The notes under the pieces were generated by a model that was not told the origin of the DNA, ran no database searches, and saw nothing but the letters and a program-made list of their open reading frames with translations. From NCBI GenBank assembly GCA_963806685.1, contig CAWDZB010000026.1:1-64000 (forward strand): DNA of 64,000 bases, given 5' to 3'. Below, piece by piece: positions 37,148 through 44,899 of the stretch (within the stretch, counting starts at the first letter, position 1; each line of letters begins with the position of its first letter). A program made the translations under genes and the position numbers. The stretch comes from DDH964 sp963806685. GTDB taxonomy: Bacteria > Desulfobacterota > Desulfuromonadia > Desulfuromonadales > DDH964.

Positions 37148-37582
37148 CTATCCGATGACGACCTGGTCCCCTTGGATGGCGACCGGGTAAGATTCGAGGG
37201 GCTTGGGGGGAGGACCGCCCGTCACCTGGCCGTCCGGAGAGTAGCGGCCGCCGTGGCACGGGCAGAGAAAATCCTCCTTGTCGGCTTCCCATTTGACGAT
37301 GCAGCCGAGGTGGGTACAGACCGCGGTCAGGGCGATGTATTCTCCGGCACTCGGCTGAACAACCACGGCCGGGTGCCCCTGGAAGGTGAAGAAATGGGCT
37401 TCACCAAGCGGCACCTTCTCCCGGGGAACCTTGACCTTCTCGCCGGCACCCGCCCCTTTCCGGGGCGCCAGGTAAGTCCAGATCGGCCAGGCAGTAAATC
37501 CTGCCACCGCGGCACCAACACCGCCGAGCAGGACGGTTAAAAAAAACCGCCGGCGTGCCGGCGAAACCGTGCTGTCGTCCAT
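37148..37582 (-). CDS. Rieske iron-sulfur protein
   Basis: 144-residue protein with an N-terminal membrane anchor (about 13-36, after an RRR) and a C-terminal Rieske fold. The cluster motifs are CTHLGC (ligands C89, H91) and CPCHGG (C107, H110), with C94 and C109 placed for the disulfide. First gene of the operon Rieske - cytochrome b - pentahaem cytochrome. Start at 37582 with GGAG just upstream; the frame extends further but without a signal-like N-terminus. Confidence 0.95.
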   Translation of the reverse strand: MDDSTVSPARRRFFLTVLLGGVGAAVAGFTAWPIWTYLAPRKGAGAGEKVKVPREKVPLGEAHFFTFQGHPAVVVQPSAGEYIALTAVCTHLGCIVKWEADKEDFLCPCHGGRYSPDGQVTGGPPPKPLESYPVAIQGDQVVIG

Positions 37583-37626
37583 CTCCACTCCTTTGTCGCT
37601 GCAAATTATCGCCAATTCCTGCCCGC

Positions 37627-37655
37627 TTGCTTTCCAAGGCAAACAGACCTAAATT
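37627..37655 (+). promoter_or_regulatory. Candidate gshB promoter
   Basis: TTGCTT (37627-37632), 17-bp spacer, TAAATT (37650-37655), 45 bp before the gshB start. A moderate match in the 117-bp divergent spacer. Confidence 0.45.
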
Positions 37656-37699
37656 ATAGACACTGATGCCACCCTTTCAACCTGCCACGGAAAAACTAG

Positions 37700-38650
37700 A
37701 TGCCGATCAGGGCCTTATTCATCATCGACGCCCCCGAGTGCCTCGATCCCCCCACCGACACCACCTTGGCGATCATGCGCGAGAGCCTGCGCCGTGGCCA
37801 GCAGGTGAGCTATACCACCCTCGACGGCCTGCGGCTGACGGCCGGCACCCTCCACGCTAACGCCCGAGAGGTTGCCTTCACCGCCGCCGAACTCTTCACC
37901 GCCGGGCCCGCCCACGACCTCAACCTGGGGAGGGATTGCGATCTGGTCTGGATGCGCAAGGACCCGCCGGTCGACCTGGCGTACCTGCACAGCACCTACC
38001 TGCTCGATTTTCTCCCGCCACGGGTCCTGCAGATCAACCCCGCCGCGGCTCTGCGCGATGTTTGCGAAAAGCTCGCCCCGGTGCATTTCCCCGAGTTTTT
38101 TCCCCCCACGCTGGTCAGCCGCTCGCCGGCCGATCTCGTGACCTTCGTGACCCGGCAGGGACGCGCCGTCCTCAAGCCTCTGGAAGAATGCAGCGGCAGG
38201 GGCGTCGTGCTGGCGGATGCCGGCAGCCCCGATCTCGCCGCGACCATCGCCCGGGCCACCGAAAACGGCCGGCGATTCGTGCAGGGGCAGCGGTACCTTG
38301 CCGGCATCGCCGCCGGAGACATTCGCGTCCTGATGCTCGGCGGCGAGATCCTCGGCTGGGTGCGTCGGCTGCCGGCTGCCGGCGACTTCCGATCCAACAT
38401 CAATGCCGGCGGGCATTGCGAACCCTGCACCTTGGGACCGCGGGAAAAGGAGATCTGCGCCCGGGTCGGCCCCTGGCTGTGGGAAAGGGAGATTCATCTT
38501 GCCGGCATCGACATTGTCGACGACTACCTGTTGGAAATCAACCTGACCAGCCCCTCCTGCCTGCGGGAGATGAATTCTCTCTACGGCTGGCGCCTGGAAG
38601 AAACCATCCTTGATTATGTGGAAGCCCGGCTCAACGACGCGCGGGCATGA
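37700..38650 (+). CDS. gshB: Glutathione synthase
   Basis: 316-residue ATP-grasp enzyme that joins gamma-glutamylcysteine and glycine. The N-terminal substrate domain has the family opening (RALFIIDAP) and LVWMRKDPPVD. The ATP-grasp part has VLKPLEECSGRGV, followed by QRYL and NINAGG, and ends with DIVDDYLLEINLTSPS for metal binding. gshA is not in the window. The gene stands alone between the Rieske operon (divergent) and the DUF1573 gene (convergent). Confidence 0.93.
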   Translation: MPIRALFIIDAPECLDPPTDTTLAIMRESLRRGQQVSYTTLDGLRLTAGTLHANAREVAFTAAELFTAGPAHDLNLGRDCDLVWMRKDPPVDLAYLHSTYLLDFLPPRVLQINPAAALRDVCEKLAPVHFPEFFPPTLVSRSPADLVTFVTRQGRAVLKPLEECSGRGVVLADAGSPDLAATIARATENGRRFVQGQRYLAGIAAGDIRVLMLGGEILGWVRRLPAAGDFRSNINAGGHCEPCTLGPREKEICARVGPWLWEREIHLAGIDIVDDYLLEINLTSPSCLREMNSLYGWRLEETILDYVEARLNDARA

Positions 38651-38675
38651 AAAAGCCCCGGAACGGGCCGGGGCT
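38650..38675 (-). terminator. Terminator of the DUF1573 gene
   Basis: On the minus strand AGCCCCGG - 6-nt loop - CCGGGGCT ends in a run of five T residues. It overlaps the gshB stop codon on the other strand. Confidence 0.8.
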
Positions 38676-38716
38676 CGGAAAACGCAGGCGAAAAACGGGG
38701 CGTTCGCCCTGGCCGG

Positions 38717-39397
38717 TTAACGGACCTTGGCCTGAACCGGAATGCGCAGCTCGGGAGCCTGGGGGCCGGTGCCGCGGACAAAGACATAACCACTGAAGCG
38801 GGTGACGCCTTCCCTGGGTACCACCTTGACCAGCAACCGGGTCGTCGCGCCCGGCTCCAGGGTTGTCCCTTCCAGGGTCGCCGTCAGCTCGGCGATGGAG
38901 GTTTTGGGGTCCTCCAACTGCAGTCTCTCCTGCCCCTGGTTGGTGATGGTGAGGGTAGCGTTGCCTTCACTTCCCGGCGAGAGGTGGTCGAACACCAGCA
39001 GGTCCGGATTGGCGGTCAGTTTCGCCAGGACTTCCCCGGAGAGGGTAAAGCGCGTTTCGCGCTGGGCTGGATTATTGGTGTAAAGATAAATGGTCTTGGT
39101 CACCCTGCCCCGGAAGCGGGTCGAATCAAAGGAAGCCTTGACCTCGCCACCCTGTCCGGGGTCGATCATTTCCGCCGACACCAGGGCCGCGGTGCACCCA
39201 CAGGAGCTGCGCACCTTCTTGATTTTCAGGGGCGCATTCCCGGCATTCCTGAAATGGTAGACATGTTCCACCCGCTCTCCCTGGTAGACCTGGCCAAAAT
39301 CATATTTGAAATCTTCGACCACCAGCGCGGGAGCAGCCGCGAAGGCCGGCAGGGCCAGGGCCAGAAGCAGGGTTGTTGCGACGATTGTCGGCTTCAT
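38717..39397 (-). CDS. DUF1573 periplasmic protein
   Basis: 226-residue exported protein with a signal peptide (cut near AFA-A, residue 21) and two beta-sandwich DUF1573-type repeats. The first has the typical DFGQVYQGE, FRNAGNAPLKI and SSCGCTAAL in order; the SCGC pair is a family hallmark. The role of the family is not established; the Ig-like fold suggests protein-protein contact in the periplasm. AGAGGTG precedes the ATG. Confidence 0.85.
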   Translation of the reverse strand: MKPTIVATTLLLALALPAFAAAPALVVEDFKYDFGQVYQGERVEHVYHFRNAGNAPLKIKKVRSSCGCTAALVSAEMIDPGQGGEVKASFDSTRFRGRVTKTIYLYTNNPAQRETRFTLSGEVLAKLTANPDLLVFDHLSPGSEGNATLTITNQGQERLQLEDPKTSIAELTATLEGTTLEPGATTRLLVKVVPREGVTRFSGYVFVRGTGPQAPELRIPVQAKVR

Positions 39398-39508
39398 CGG
39401 GGCACCTCTTTACCGAGCAGGGAGTCAAGGATATTTCCGAACCGCTACCGGCGCGCATGTTAGCACAGGGCCACCCCCTTGGCCAGCCCTGGATGCAGCG
39501 CGAATAAA

Positions 39509-39537
39509 TTGACATAACTGCTGCATCTTGCTATAGA
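39509..39537 (+). promoter_or_regulatory. hpt promoter
   Basis: TTGACA (39509-39514), exact 17-bp spacer, TATAGA (39532-39537). The -10 ends about 40 bp before the hpt start. One of the best sigma-70 matches in the window. Confidence 0.8.
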
Positions 39538-39578
39538 ATAGCCGCCAAACCCCGCATCGAACCAACCCGGAAACAACC

Positions 39579-40106
39579 ATGACCGCAACGAATTTCAAAC
39601 TTCTCTATTCCCGGCAGGAGATCGCTGCCCAGGTGGCTCGGCTGGGCGCGGAAATCAGCCGTGACTACCAGGGGCGGGAGCTGCTGATGGTCGGGGTCCT
39701 CAAGGGTTCTTTCCTGTTTTTCGCCGATCTGGTGCGAACCATCGAGGTGCCGCTGGTGGTCGACTTCGTGCGGCTGGCCAGCTATGGCTCGGAGAGCCAA
39801 AGCTCCGGGATCGTCGAGATGCGCAAGGACCTCGAGTTGCCGATCGCGGGTCGGGATGTCCTTATTGTCGAAGACATCGTCGACAGCGGCCTGACTCTCG
39901 AATCCCTTTACCACCTGCTGCAGATGCGCAAGCCAAGCAGCCTGCGCATCTGCACCCTGATCGACAAGCGTAGCCGCCGGGAAGTCGACATTGAACCGGA
40001 TTACGTCGGCATCGCCCTGGACGACGGCTTCATTGTCGGTTACGGCCTTGATTTTAACGAACGTCACCGCAACCTTTCCGACATCTACCTGGTGGAAGGC
40101 GCCTGA
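39579..40106 (+). CDS. hpt: Hypoxanthine phosphoribosyltransferase
   Basis: 175-residue purine-salvage enzyme making IMP/GMP from hypoxanthine/guanine and PRPP. The PRPP loop VLIVEDIVDSGLTL (about 94-107) carries the acidic pair, and VGVLKGSFLFFADLVR and DYVGI follow family positions. Length is normal. The DUF3426 gene follows 20 bp on and is probably co-transcribed. Confidence 0.95.
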   Translation: MTATNFKLLYSRQEIAAQVARLGAEISRDYQGRELLMVGVLKGSFLFFADLVRTIEVPLVVDFVRLASYGSESQSSGIVEMRKDLELPIAGRDVLIVEDIVDSGLTLESLYHLLQMRKPSSLRICTLIDKRSRREVDIEPDYVGIALDDGFIVGYGLDFNERHRNLSDIYLVEGA

Positions 40107-40126
40107 CCGGGCCAAGGGAGGATTGA

Positions 40127-41659
40127 ATGGTTATCCAGTGCAACGCCTGTCAGACCCGCTTCCGGCTGGCCGAGGAAAAGATCAAGCCGCAAGGGTCCAA
40201 GGTCCGTTGTTCCAAATGTGGAGAGGTGTTTATTGTCCTTCCTCCCGCGTTGCCTCCCTCGGAGCCGGCAATCGAGGATTTCGTCCCCCCTGCCACCGGG
40301 GCCGTGACTGGTCAGGCGCCCGCAGACACATCTTCTCCAGACGGCGGCGACTATCATGACTGGAGCGATTTCGATCTGCCCCGAAATGATTCCGTGTCGG
40401 CGCCGGCGGCAGCCGAGGACGATTTCCAGGATTTCCCAGCAACGGTCCCCACAGGGACCGCCGCTGCCGGAGAATTCCGAGAGGACGAGATCCGGAGCGC
40501 TGCTGGCAGTGAGGACGACTTCTCTTTCGAGGCACCGGCGCCGGATGCCGATGAGTTCACCTTCGGAGAAGAATCGACAGGGGACGAGCAGGAGGTTACC
40601 TTCGAGGAGGAACTTGGCGGCGAGGATGACTTCGCGCTCGGCAATGAGGGGACCGACGAGAGGACAGAAAGTCTTTCCCCCCTGGAGTTCGACACGTTGG
40701 CCTTCGACGAGCTTCCTTCCGGGAGCGGGGCCACGGACGCGGATCTCGCCGCCGGTTTGGGTGCCGGGGCCAGCGATGAATTGATCTTCGAAGAAAACGA
40801 CGAACCCTCTTTAGCCCCTGCCGACCCGGAAGAGGACGAGGAGGCCTTCTCCTGGGGGGTGCCGGACGACGCAACGGCCTTCCCGGACGATTTCGATTTC
40901 GGCGATACTTCTGAGGACTCGGGCGGTGCAGACACCAACGACCTCGACTTCGACTCCCCGGACCTGGCTGCGGAGGAACCGTCCCCGACTCCGGTACGGA
41001 CGAAAAGGGCTGCAGCACCGGCGACCAGGAAACCATCGGAGCCGGAACGGGCCGCGCCCCTGACCGCGGAGCCGATTCTTCCAGTTGACCGGCGCAAGTA
41101 CGCCCGGCGCAGGCGCAAAGGGGGCACCAGCCTTCTGACCTGGCTGGTTGCCCTTATTCTGCTTGGCCTTTGCGCAGCCACCGGCTATTTCTACTGGCTG
41201 GGTGAATTCCCGGATGTCAACGGCCTGCTGAATCGGTTCATGCCGTCGGCAGCGACGGCCCCCACAACCAGCGAGATCAAGGTTGCCGAAGTCAACGGCT
41301 TCTTCGTGAACAACACCGAGGCGGGCCAGCTTTTCGTTGTACAGGGACAGGCCGTCAACGGCTATCCCGAATCGCGCTCGGCAATGTCGGTCCAGGGAAA
41401 ACTCTTTAACCGGGCCGGCAGCCTGCTTCGGGAACGCAGCGCCTACTGCGGCAATTCCTTGTCGGAAAGTGAACTTAAATCATTGCCCCTGGCCAAACTT
41501 CGCGAACGCAGTGAAAACCAGTTCGGCGATTCCCTCTCCAATCTCAATGTCGCAACCGGCAAAAGTGTTCCCTTCACCATCGTTTTCAACAAACTGCCTT
41601 CCGACCTTGCCGAATTCACCGTCGAACCCGGCGACTCGATTCCGGGCAGCAAACAGTAA
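40127..41659 (+). CDS. Zinc-ribbon / DUF3426 membrane protein
   Basis: 510-residue protein in three parts. The first ~40 residues are an MJ0042-type zinc ribbon with CNAC and CSKC. A long, very acidic, low-complexity stretch (about 45-310, rich in Glu, Asp, Ala and Ser) looks disordered. One membrane helix (about 334-355) precedes a C-terminal DUF3426 domain, predicted extracytoplasmic. The zinc ribbon would be cytosolic. The family's role is unknown. Lies 20 bp after hpt. Confidence 0.82.
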   Translation: MVIQCNACQTRFRLAEEKIKPQGSKVRCSKCGEVFIVLPPALPPSEPAIEDFVPPATGAVTGQAPADTSSPDGGDYHDWSDFDLPRNDSVSAPAAAEDDFQDFPATVPTGTAAAGEFREDEIRSAAGSEDDFSFEAPAPDADEFTFGEESTGDEQEVTFEEELGGEDDFALGNEGTDERTESLSPLEFDTLAFDELPSGSGATDADLAAGLGAGASDELIFEENDEPSLAPADPEEDEEAFSWGVPDDATAFPDDFDFGDTSEDSGGADTNDLDFDSPDLAAEEPSPTPVRTKRAAAPATRKPSEPERAAPLTAEPILPVDRRKYARRRRKGGTSLLTWLVALILLGLCAATGYFYWLGEFPDVNGLLNRFMPSAATAPTTSEIKVAEVNGFFVNNTEAGQLFVVQGQAVNGYPESRSAMSVQGKLFNRAGSLLRERSAYCGNSLSESELKSLPLAKLRERSENQFGDSLSNLNVATGKSVPFTIVFNKLPSDLAEFTVEPGDSIPGSKQ

Positions 41660-41680
41660 TCGTAAAGGTGATGCCGAGGC

Positions 41681-41730
41681 TCCGGAAACGACGAAAGCCG
41701 CACACTGGTGCGGCTTTCGTCGTTTCCGGA
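41681..41730. terminator. Bidirectional hairpin between the DUF3426 gene and tatA
   Basis: A perfect 23-bp stem (TCCGGAAACGACGAAAGCCG... with its exact complement) and a 4-nt loop (ACTG). Internal runs of A and T in the stem (GAAAG/CTTTC, AAACG/CGTTT) may help release in both directions. It serves two convergent transcripts. Confidence 0.75.
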
Positions 41731-41745
41731 CAGATCGCCTGATGG

Positions 41746-41940
41746 TTAATTCCGGGGTTGCTTCTCGTCACCTTCTTCGGCCGGAGTAACATCGATCTCG
41801 CCGGAGTCATCAACGGCCTTTTTAAAACTGCGCAGACCCTGTCCTAAAGCGCCTCCGATCTCGGGAAGCTTGCCGGCACCAAATACGACCAGAACCAGCA
41901 CCAGGATAATCATCAGTTCCGAGGAACCCAGTCCGAACAT
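41746..41940 (-). CDS. tatA: Sec-independent translocase protein TatA
   Basis: 64-residue pore component of the twin-arginine export system. One N-terminal membrane helix, then the hinge FGAGKLPEIGGALGQGLRSF and an acidic, polar tail: the standard TatA layout. Its clients could include the Tat-signal-bearing ActB1-like protein at 29880. tatB and tatC are not in the window. AGGTAGAGG lies upstream of the ATG. Confidence 0.93.
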   Translation of the reverse strand: MFGLGSSELMIILVLVLVVFGAGKLPEIGGALGQGLRSFKKAVDDSGEIDVTPAEEGDEKQPRN

Positions 41941-41976
41941 CCTCTACCTCCCGCCCGCTGTTGCCGAGCCGCGCAG

Positions 41977-42013
41977 AAAAAATCGTTCCGGGGTGGCCAA
42001 AGCCACCCCGGAA
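41977..42013 (-). terminator. Terminator of the ferredoxin gene
   Basis: On the minus strand a 12-bp perfect stem (TTCCGGGGTGGC and complement) with a 4-nt loop is followed by CGATTTTTT. It ends 10 bp after the ferredoxin stop. Confidence 0.85.
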
Positions 42014-42022
42014 CCGGTTGAA

Positions 42023-42193
42023 TCAGGGAGCTTCGATAGCATCGACGGGACAGGTTTCGGCACAAGCACCACAATCGGTGCAGGTATCGGCATTGATGAC
42101 GCGAGCGTCACCCTGCTCACTGATGGCATCGACGGGGCACACCGGATCGCAGGCGCCACAGTTGATGCATTCGCTGTTGATGGTATAAGCCAT
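42023..42193 (-). CDS. Small 2[4Fe-4S] ferredoxin
   Basis: 56-residue ferredoxin of the clostridial type. Two cluster motifs, CINCGACDPVCPVDAI and CTDCGACAETCPVDAI, are arranged with the usual near-twofold symmetry. A strong GAGGAGGTG lies 7 nt before the ATG. It is a single-gene unit with promoter and terminator. It is a low-potential electron carrier; its partner could be any of several redox enzymes. Confidence 0.95.
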   Translation of the reverse strand: MAYTINSECINCGACDPVCPVDAISEQGDARVINADTCTDCGACAETCPVDAIEAP

Positions 42194-42247
42194 GGGATTC
42201 ACCTCCTCTGCCGTAAGCTGGGATACTTCGTTTTAACAACCTGCCGT

Positions 42248-42276
42248 ATGTTACACGAACCGCCGATTTCTGTCCA
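42248..42276 (-). promoter_or_regulatory. Ferredoxin promoter
   Basis: Minus strand TGGACA (42271-42276), 17-bp spacer, TAACAT (42248-42253), about 55 bp before the ferredoxin start. Confidence 0.6.
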
Positions 42277-42340
42277 CCCCAGGGGGAAGCCCGCCGGCCG
42301 ACAAAAATCTTGCATTTCCTGCCCCTTTCCGCTAGTCTTT

Positions 42341-42447
42341 TAAAACATTTTTTCCGGCCTTGCCGGGTGCGGATCCCGCTTTTTTTGTTGACTTCACAAC
42401 GGTTCCTGGGCTTGTCTTCAGCCGTTGTAAAACATTTTTTTACAACG
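42341..42447 (+). promoter_or_regulatory. ackA upstream region with a perfect palindrome
   Basis: A perfect 10-bp inverted repeat with 5-bp spacer, CGTTGTAAAA-CATTT-TTTTACAACG (42423-42447). A third half-site ACAACG lies at 42396-42401. A 13-nt direct repeat TAAAACATTTTTT occurs at 42341-42353 and 42428-42440. TTGACT at 42388-42393 could be a -35, but no good -10 is seen. Likely an operator or, in RNA, a hairpin ahead of ackA. Confidence 0.55.
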
Positions 42448-42500
42448 CCCGAAAGTCGGCAACACATCAACAAGAAAACTTGGAGGAGGTACTTTTTTCA

Positions 42501-43766
42501 ATGGATATCCTTGCATTGAACTGCGGCAGCTCATCGGTCAAATACCAGTTGTTTGACTGGGCACGCAAAGAGGTCATCGCCAAGGGGATGGTCGAGCGGG
42601 TGACGATCGGGGATTCGTTCATCATCCATGAAGTTCCCGGGCGGGAAACCTACCGCGAGGAGTATGAATGCCCGGACCATCAGGTGGCGATCCACCTGAT
42701 TATCAAGACCCTCTGCGACAAGCAGCACGGGGTGGTCAGCGACATGAGCAAGATTTCCGCCGTCGGCCACCGCGTCGTCCACGGCGGCGAGAAGTTCAAG
42801 AGCTCGGTGCTGATCAACGATGCTGTGCTCGATGCGATCAAGGAGGTCCAGCACCTAGCGCCGCTGCACAATCCGCCGAACATCGCCGGGATTGAGGCCG
42901 CCCAGGCCAATCTCCCCGACGTTCCCCACGTGGCGATCTTTGATACCGCTTTCCACCAGACCATGCCGCGCCATGCTTACACCTATCCCCTCCCCTACGA
43001 CTGGTACGAAAAGTACGGGGTGCGCCGCTACGGGTTTCACGGCACCAGCCACCTCTACGTCTCCAAGCGGGCGGCGGTGCTGCTCGGCAAGGATCCCAAG
43101 GACTGCAACATCATCACCATGCACATCGGCAACGGCGTCTCCCACAGCGCCATCAAGGGTGGTGTCTCGGTCGACACCTCGATGGGACTTACCCCCCTCG
43201 AAGGGGCGGTGATGGGAACCCGCTGCGGTGATATTGATCCGGCGATCCCGGCCTTCATCATGGAGCGGGAGGGGTATACCCCCAAGGAGATCGACTCAAT
43301 CCTCAACAAGAAGTCGGGAGTGCTCGGCATCACCGGCCAGTTCACCGACCGCCGCGACGTCATCGAGGGGGCCGAGAACGGCGACGAGCGCTGCCAACTC
43401 TCCATGGAGATCGAGGCCTACCGGCTGAAGAAATACATCGGCTCCTACGCCGCGGCGATCGGCGGCATCGACGCGGTGGTCTTTACCGCCGGGGTCGGCG
43501 AAATGGGCTGGCTTATCCGCGAGAAGGCCCTCGAAGGGCTGGAGTTCATGGGGATCGTCCTCGACAAGGAGAAAAACCGCAACACCATGACCCGCAAGCG
43601 GGAGAGCCTCATTACCACCCCCGAATCGAAGATCAAGGTTTTCGTCATCCCCACCGACGAGGAGCTGGTCTTTACCGAGGATGTGGTGGCGATCCTCGAA
43701 GGCACCTATACCGACCACATGCATTTCACCTATTCGTTTTCCAGTCCGGACTTCCAGAGGAAGTGA
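42501..43766 (+). CDS. ackA: Acetate kinase
   Basis: 421-residue ASKHA-fold enzyme that interconverts acetyl phosphate plus ADP with acetate plus ATP. It opens with LALNCGSSSVKY (phosphate loop) and has VGHRVVHGGEKF, FDTAFHQTMP, YGFHGTSH and HIGNGVS in family order. GGAGGAGGT is placed 10 nt before the ATG at 42501. It is followed by a terminator and a KAS III-like gene, while pta is on the other strand, so the usual ackA-pta operon is split here. With actP it forms the acetate-use set. Confidence 0.97.
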   Translation: MDILALNCGSSSVKYQLFDWARKEVIAKGMVERVTIGDSFIIHEVPGRETYREEYECPDHQVAIHLIIKTLCDKQHGVVSDMSKISAVGHRVVHGGEKFKSSVLINDAVLDAIKEVQHLAPLHNPPNIAGIEAAQANLPDVPHVAIFDTAFHQTMPRHAYTYPLPYDWYEKYGVRRYGFHGTSHLYVSKRAAVLLGKDPKDCNIITMHIGNGVSHSAIKGGVSVDTSMGLTPLEGAVMGTRCGDIDPAIPAFIMEREGYTPKEIDSILNKKSGVLGITGQFTDRRDVIEGAENGDERCQLSMEIEAYRLKKYIGSYAAAIGGIDAVVFTAGVGEMGWLIREKALEGLEFMGIVLDKEKNRNTMTRKRESLITTPESKIKVFVIPTDEELVFTEDVVAILEGTYTDHMHFTYSFSSPDFQRK

Positions 43767-43796
43767 TCCGGGCACCCCGCAGACTGCCATGACGGC

Positions 43797-43827
43797 AAAG
43801 AGGCCGGCGGCCCCCGCCGGCCTCTTT
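43797..43827. terminator. Terminator after ackA
   Basis: 14-bp perfect stem AAAGAGGCCGGCGG / CCGCCGGCCTCTTT with a 3-nt loop. It shares its core with the terminator at 44814-44856. Confidence 0.85.
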
Positions 43828-43864
43828 CATGCCCAGGGCTGACCTGGCCAGTGACGACGGAATC

Positions 43865-44794
43865 ATGAGCATACTAGGCATCGAAGAGATCGGCAGCTAT
43901 ATCCCGGAAACGCGTATCTCCAACTACGCCCGCAAGGAGCAGTTCGCCATCGACGATCAGTTCATCGAGGAAAAGATCGGCGTCAGGAGCGTCTCCCGCA
44001 AGGGCCCCGAGGAGGAGACCTCGGATCTCTGCCTGCGCGCCTACGCCGACCTGGAGGCGCGCAGCGGGCTGCGCCGGGAGGAGGTCGAGGCGCTGGTGGT
44101 GGTCACCCAGAACCCCGACTACGCCATCCCCCACACCTCGGCGCAGGTCCACGGCCGCCTCGGCCTGCCGGAGACCTGCGCCTGCTTCGACATCTCCCTC
44201 GGCTGCAGCGGCTTCGTTTACGGGCTGTCGACCCTCACCGCCTTCATGACCGCCAACGGCATGCAAAAAGGGGTGCTGATCACCGCCGATCCCTATTCCA
44301 AGGTGGTCAATCCCGATGACAAGAACACCGCCCTGCTCTTCGGCGACGCCGCCGGCGCTACCCTGATTTCGACGGCGCCGCGTTTCGTCCCCGGCAAGTT
44401 CACCTTCGGCACCCTGGGGAGCGAATTCGACAAGCTGATCGCCCGGGACGGCGAACTGTACATGAACGGCCGGGCGGTCTTCAACTTCGCGGCCAAGACC
44501 ATCCCTCCCGATATCGAAAAGATGGCGGCAAAAAACGCCATCGCGGTCGGCGACATCGACCGCTTCCTCTTTCACCAGGGAAGCAAGATCATCGTCGAGA
44601 CCATCGCCCGCAAGCTCGGCGTGCCGCTTACCAAGGTCCCCTACACCATCTGCGATTTCGGCAACAGCTGCGCCTCGACCATTCCCCTGCTGCTGCAGAC
44701 CGAACTCGCCGACCCGGAGGTCAAAACCATCGCCATCAGCGGCTTCGGCGTCGGCCTCTCCTGGGCCAGCGGCCTGCTGCGCCGCATCGCCTGA
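43865..44794 (+). CDS. 3-oxoacyl-ACP synthase III-like (KAS III) enzyme
   Basis: 309-residue thiolase-fold condensing enzyme. Catalytic residues of KAS III are present: Cys114 in SLGCSGF, His237 in HQGSK and Asn267 in GNSCAST. GDAAGATLI also fits. It is somewhat divergent from housekeeping FabH (HQGS in place of HQAN), so it may serve a special acyl product rather than general fatty-acid initiation. No fab genes are adjacent. The ATG at 43865 is used; an upstream in-frame start would add 12 unlikely residues. Confidence 0.85.
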   Translation: MSILGIEEIGSYIPETRISNYARKEQFAIDDQFIEEKIGVRSVSRKGPEEETSDLCLRAYADLEARSGLRREEVEALVVVTQNPDYAIPHTSAQVHGRLGLPETCACFDISLGCSGFVYGLSTLTAFMTANGMQKGVLITADPYSKVVNPDDKNTALLFGDAAGATLISTAPRFVPGKFTFGTLGSEFDKLIARDGELYMNGRAVFNFAAKTIPPDIEKMAAKNAIAVGDIDRFLFHQGSKIIVETIARKLGVPLTKVPYTICDFGNSCASTIPLLLQTELADPEVKTIAISGFGVGLSWASGLLRRIA

Positions 44795-44813
44795 CCGCCT
44801 ACGGAAGTTCCCG

Positions 44814-44856
44814 CAAGAGAAGAGGCCGGCGGAATTCCCGCCGGCCTCTTCTCTTG
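44814..44856. terminator. Bidirectional terminator between the KAS III gene and pta
   Basis: 19-bp perfect stem CAAGAGAAGAGGCCGGCGG with its complement and a 5-nt loop AATTC. The GAGGCCGGCGG core repeats that of the ackA terminator. Confidence 0.85.
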
Positions 44857-44862
44857 TCTTTC

Positions 44863-44890
44863 AACTCAAAATTCAAAACTCAAAATTCAC
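44863..44890. repeat. Heptamer array D (TTGARTT type)
   Basis: Four tandem 7-nt units: AACTCAA, AATTCAA, AACTCAA, AATTCAC. It lies between the terminator at 44814-44856 and the pta stop. Only one arm is present, unlike arrays B, C and E. Confidence 0.75.
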
Positions 44891-44899
44891 CATTGCTCC

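Noticed and set aside
37700..38650. gshB as part of the Rieske operon or a glutathione cluster
   Set aside because: It is on the opposite strand to the Rieske gene, with its own spacer, and no gshA or other glutathione gene is present.
38650..38675. Terminator of gshB
   Set aside because: The T-run is on the minus strand, so it suits the convergent DUF1573 transcript; in the plus direction the hairpin is not followed by T residues.
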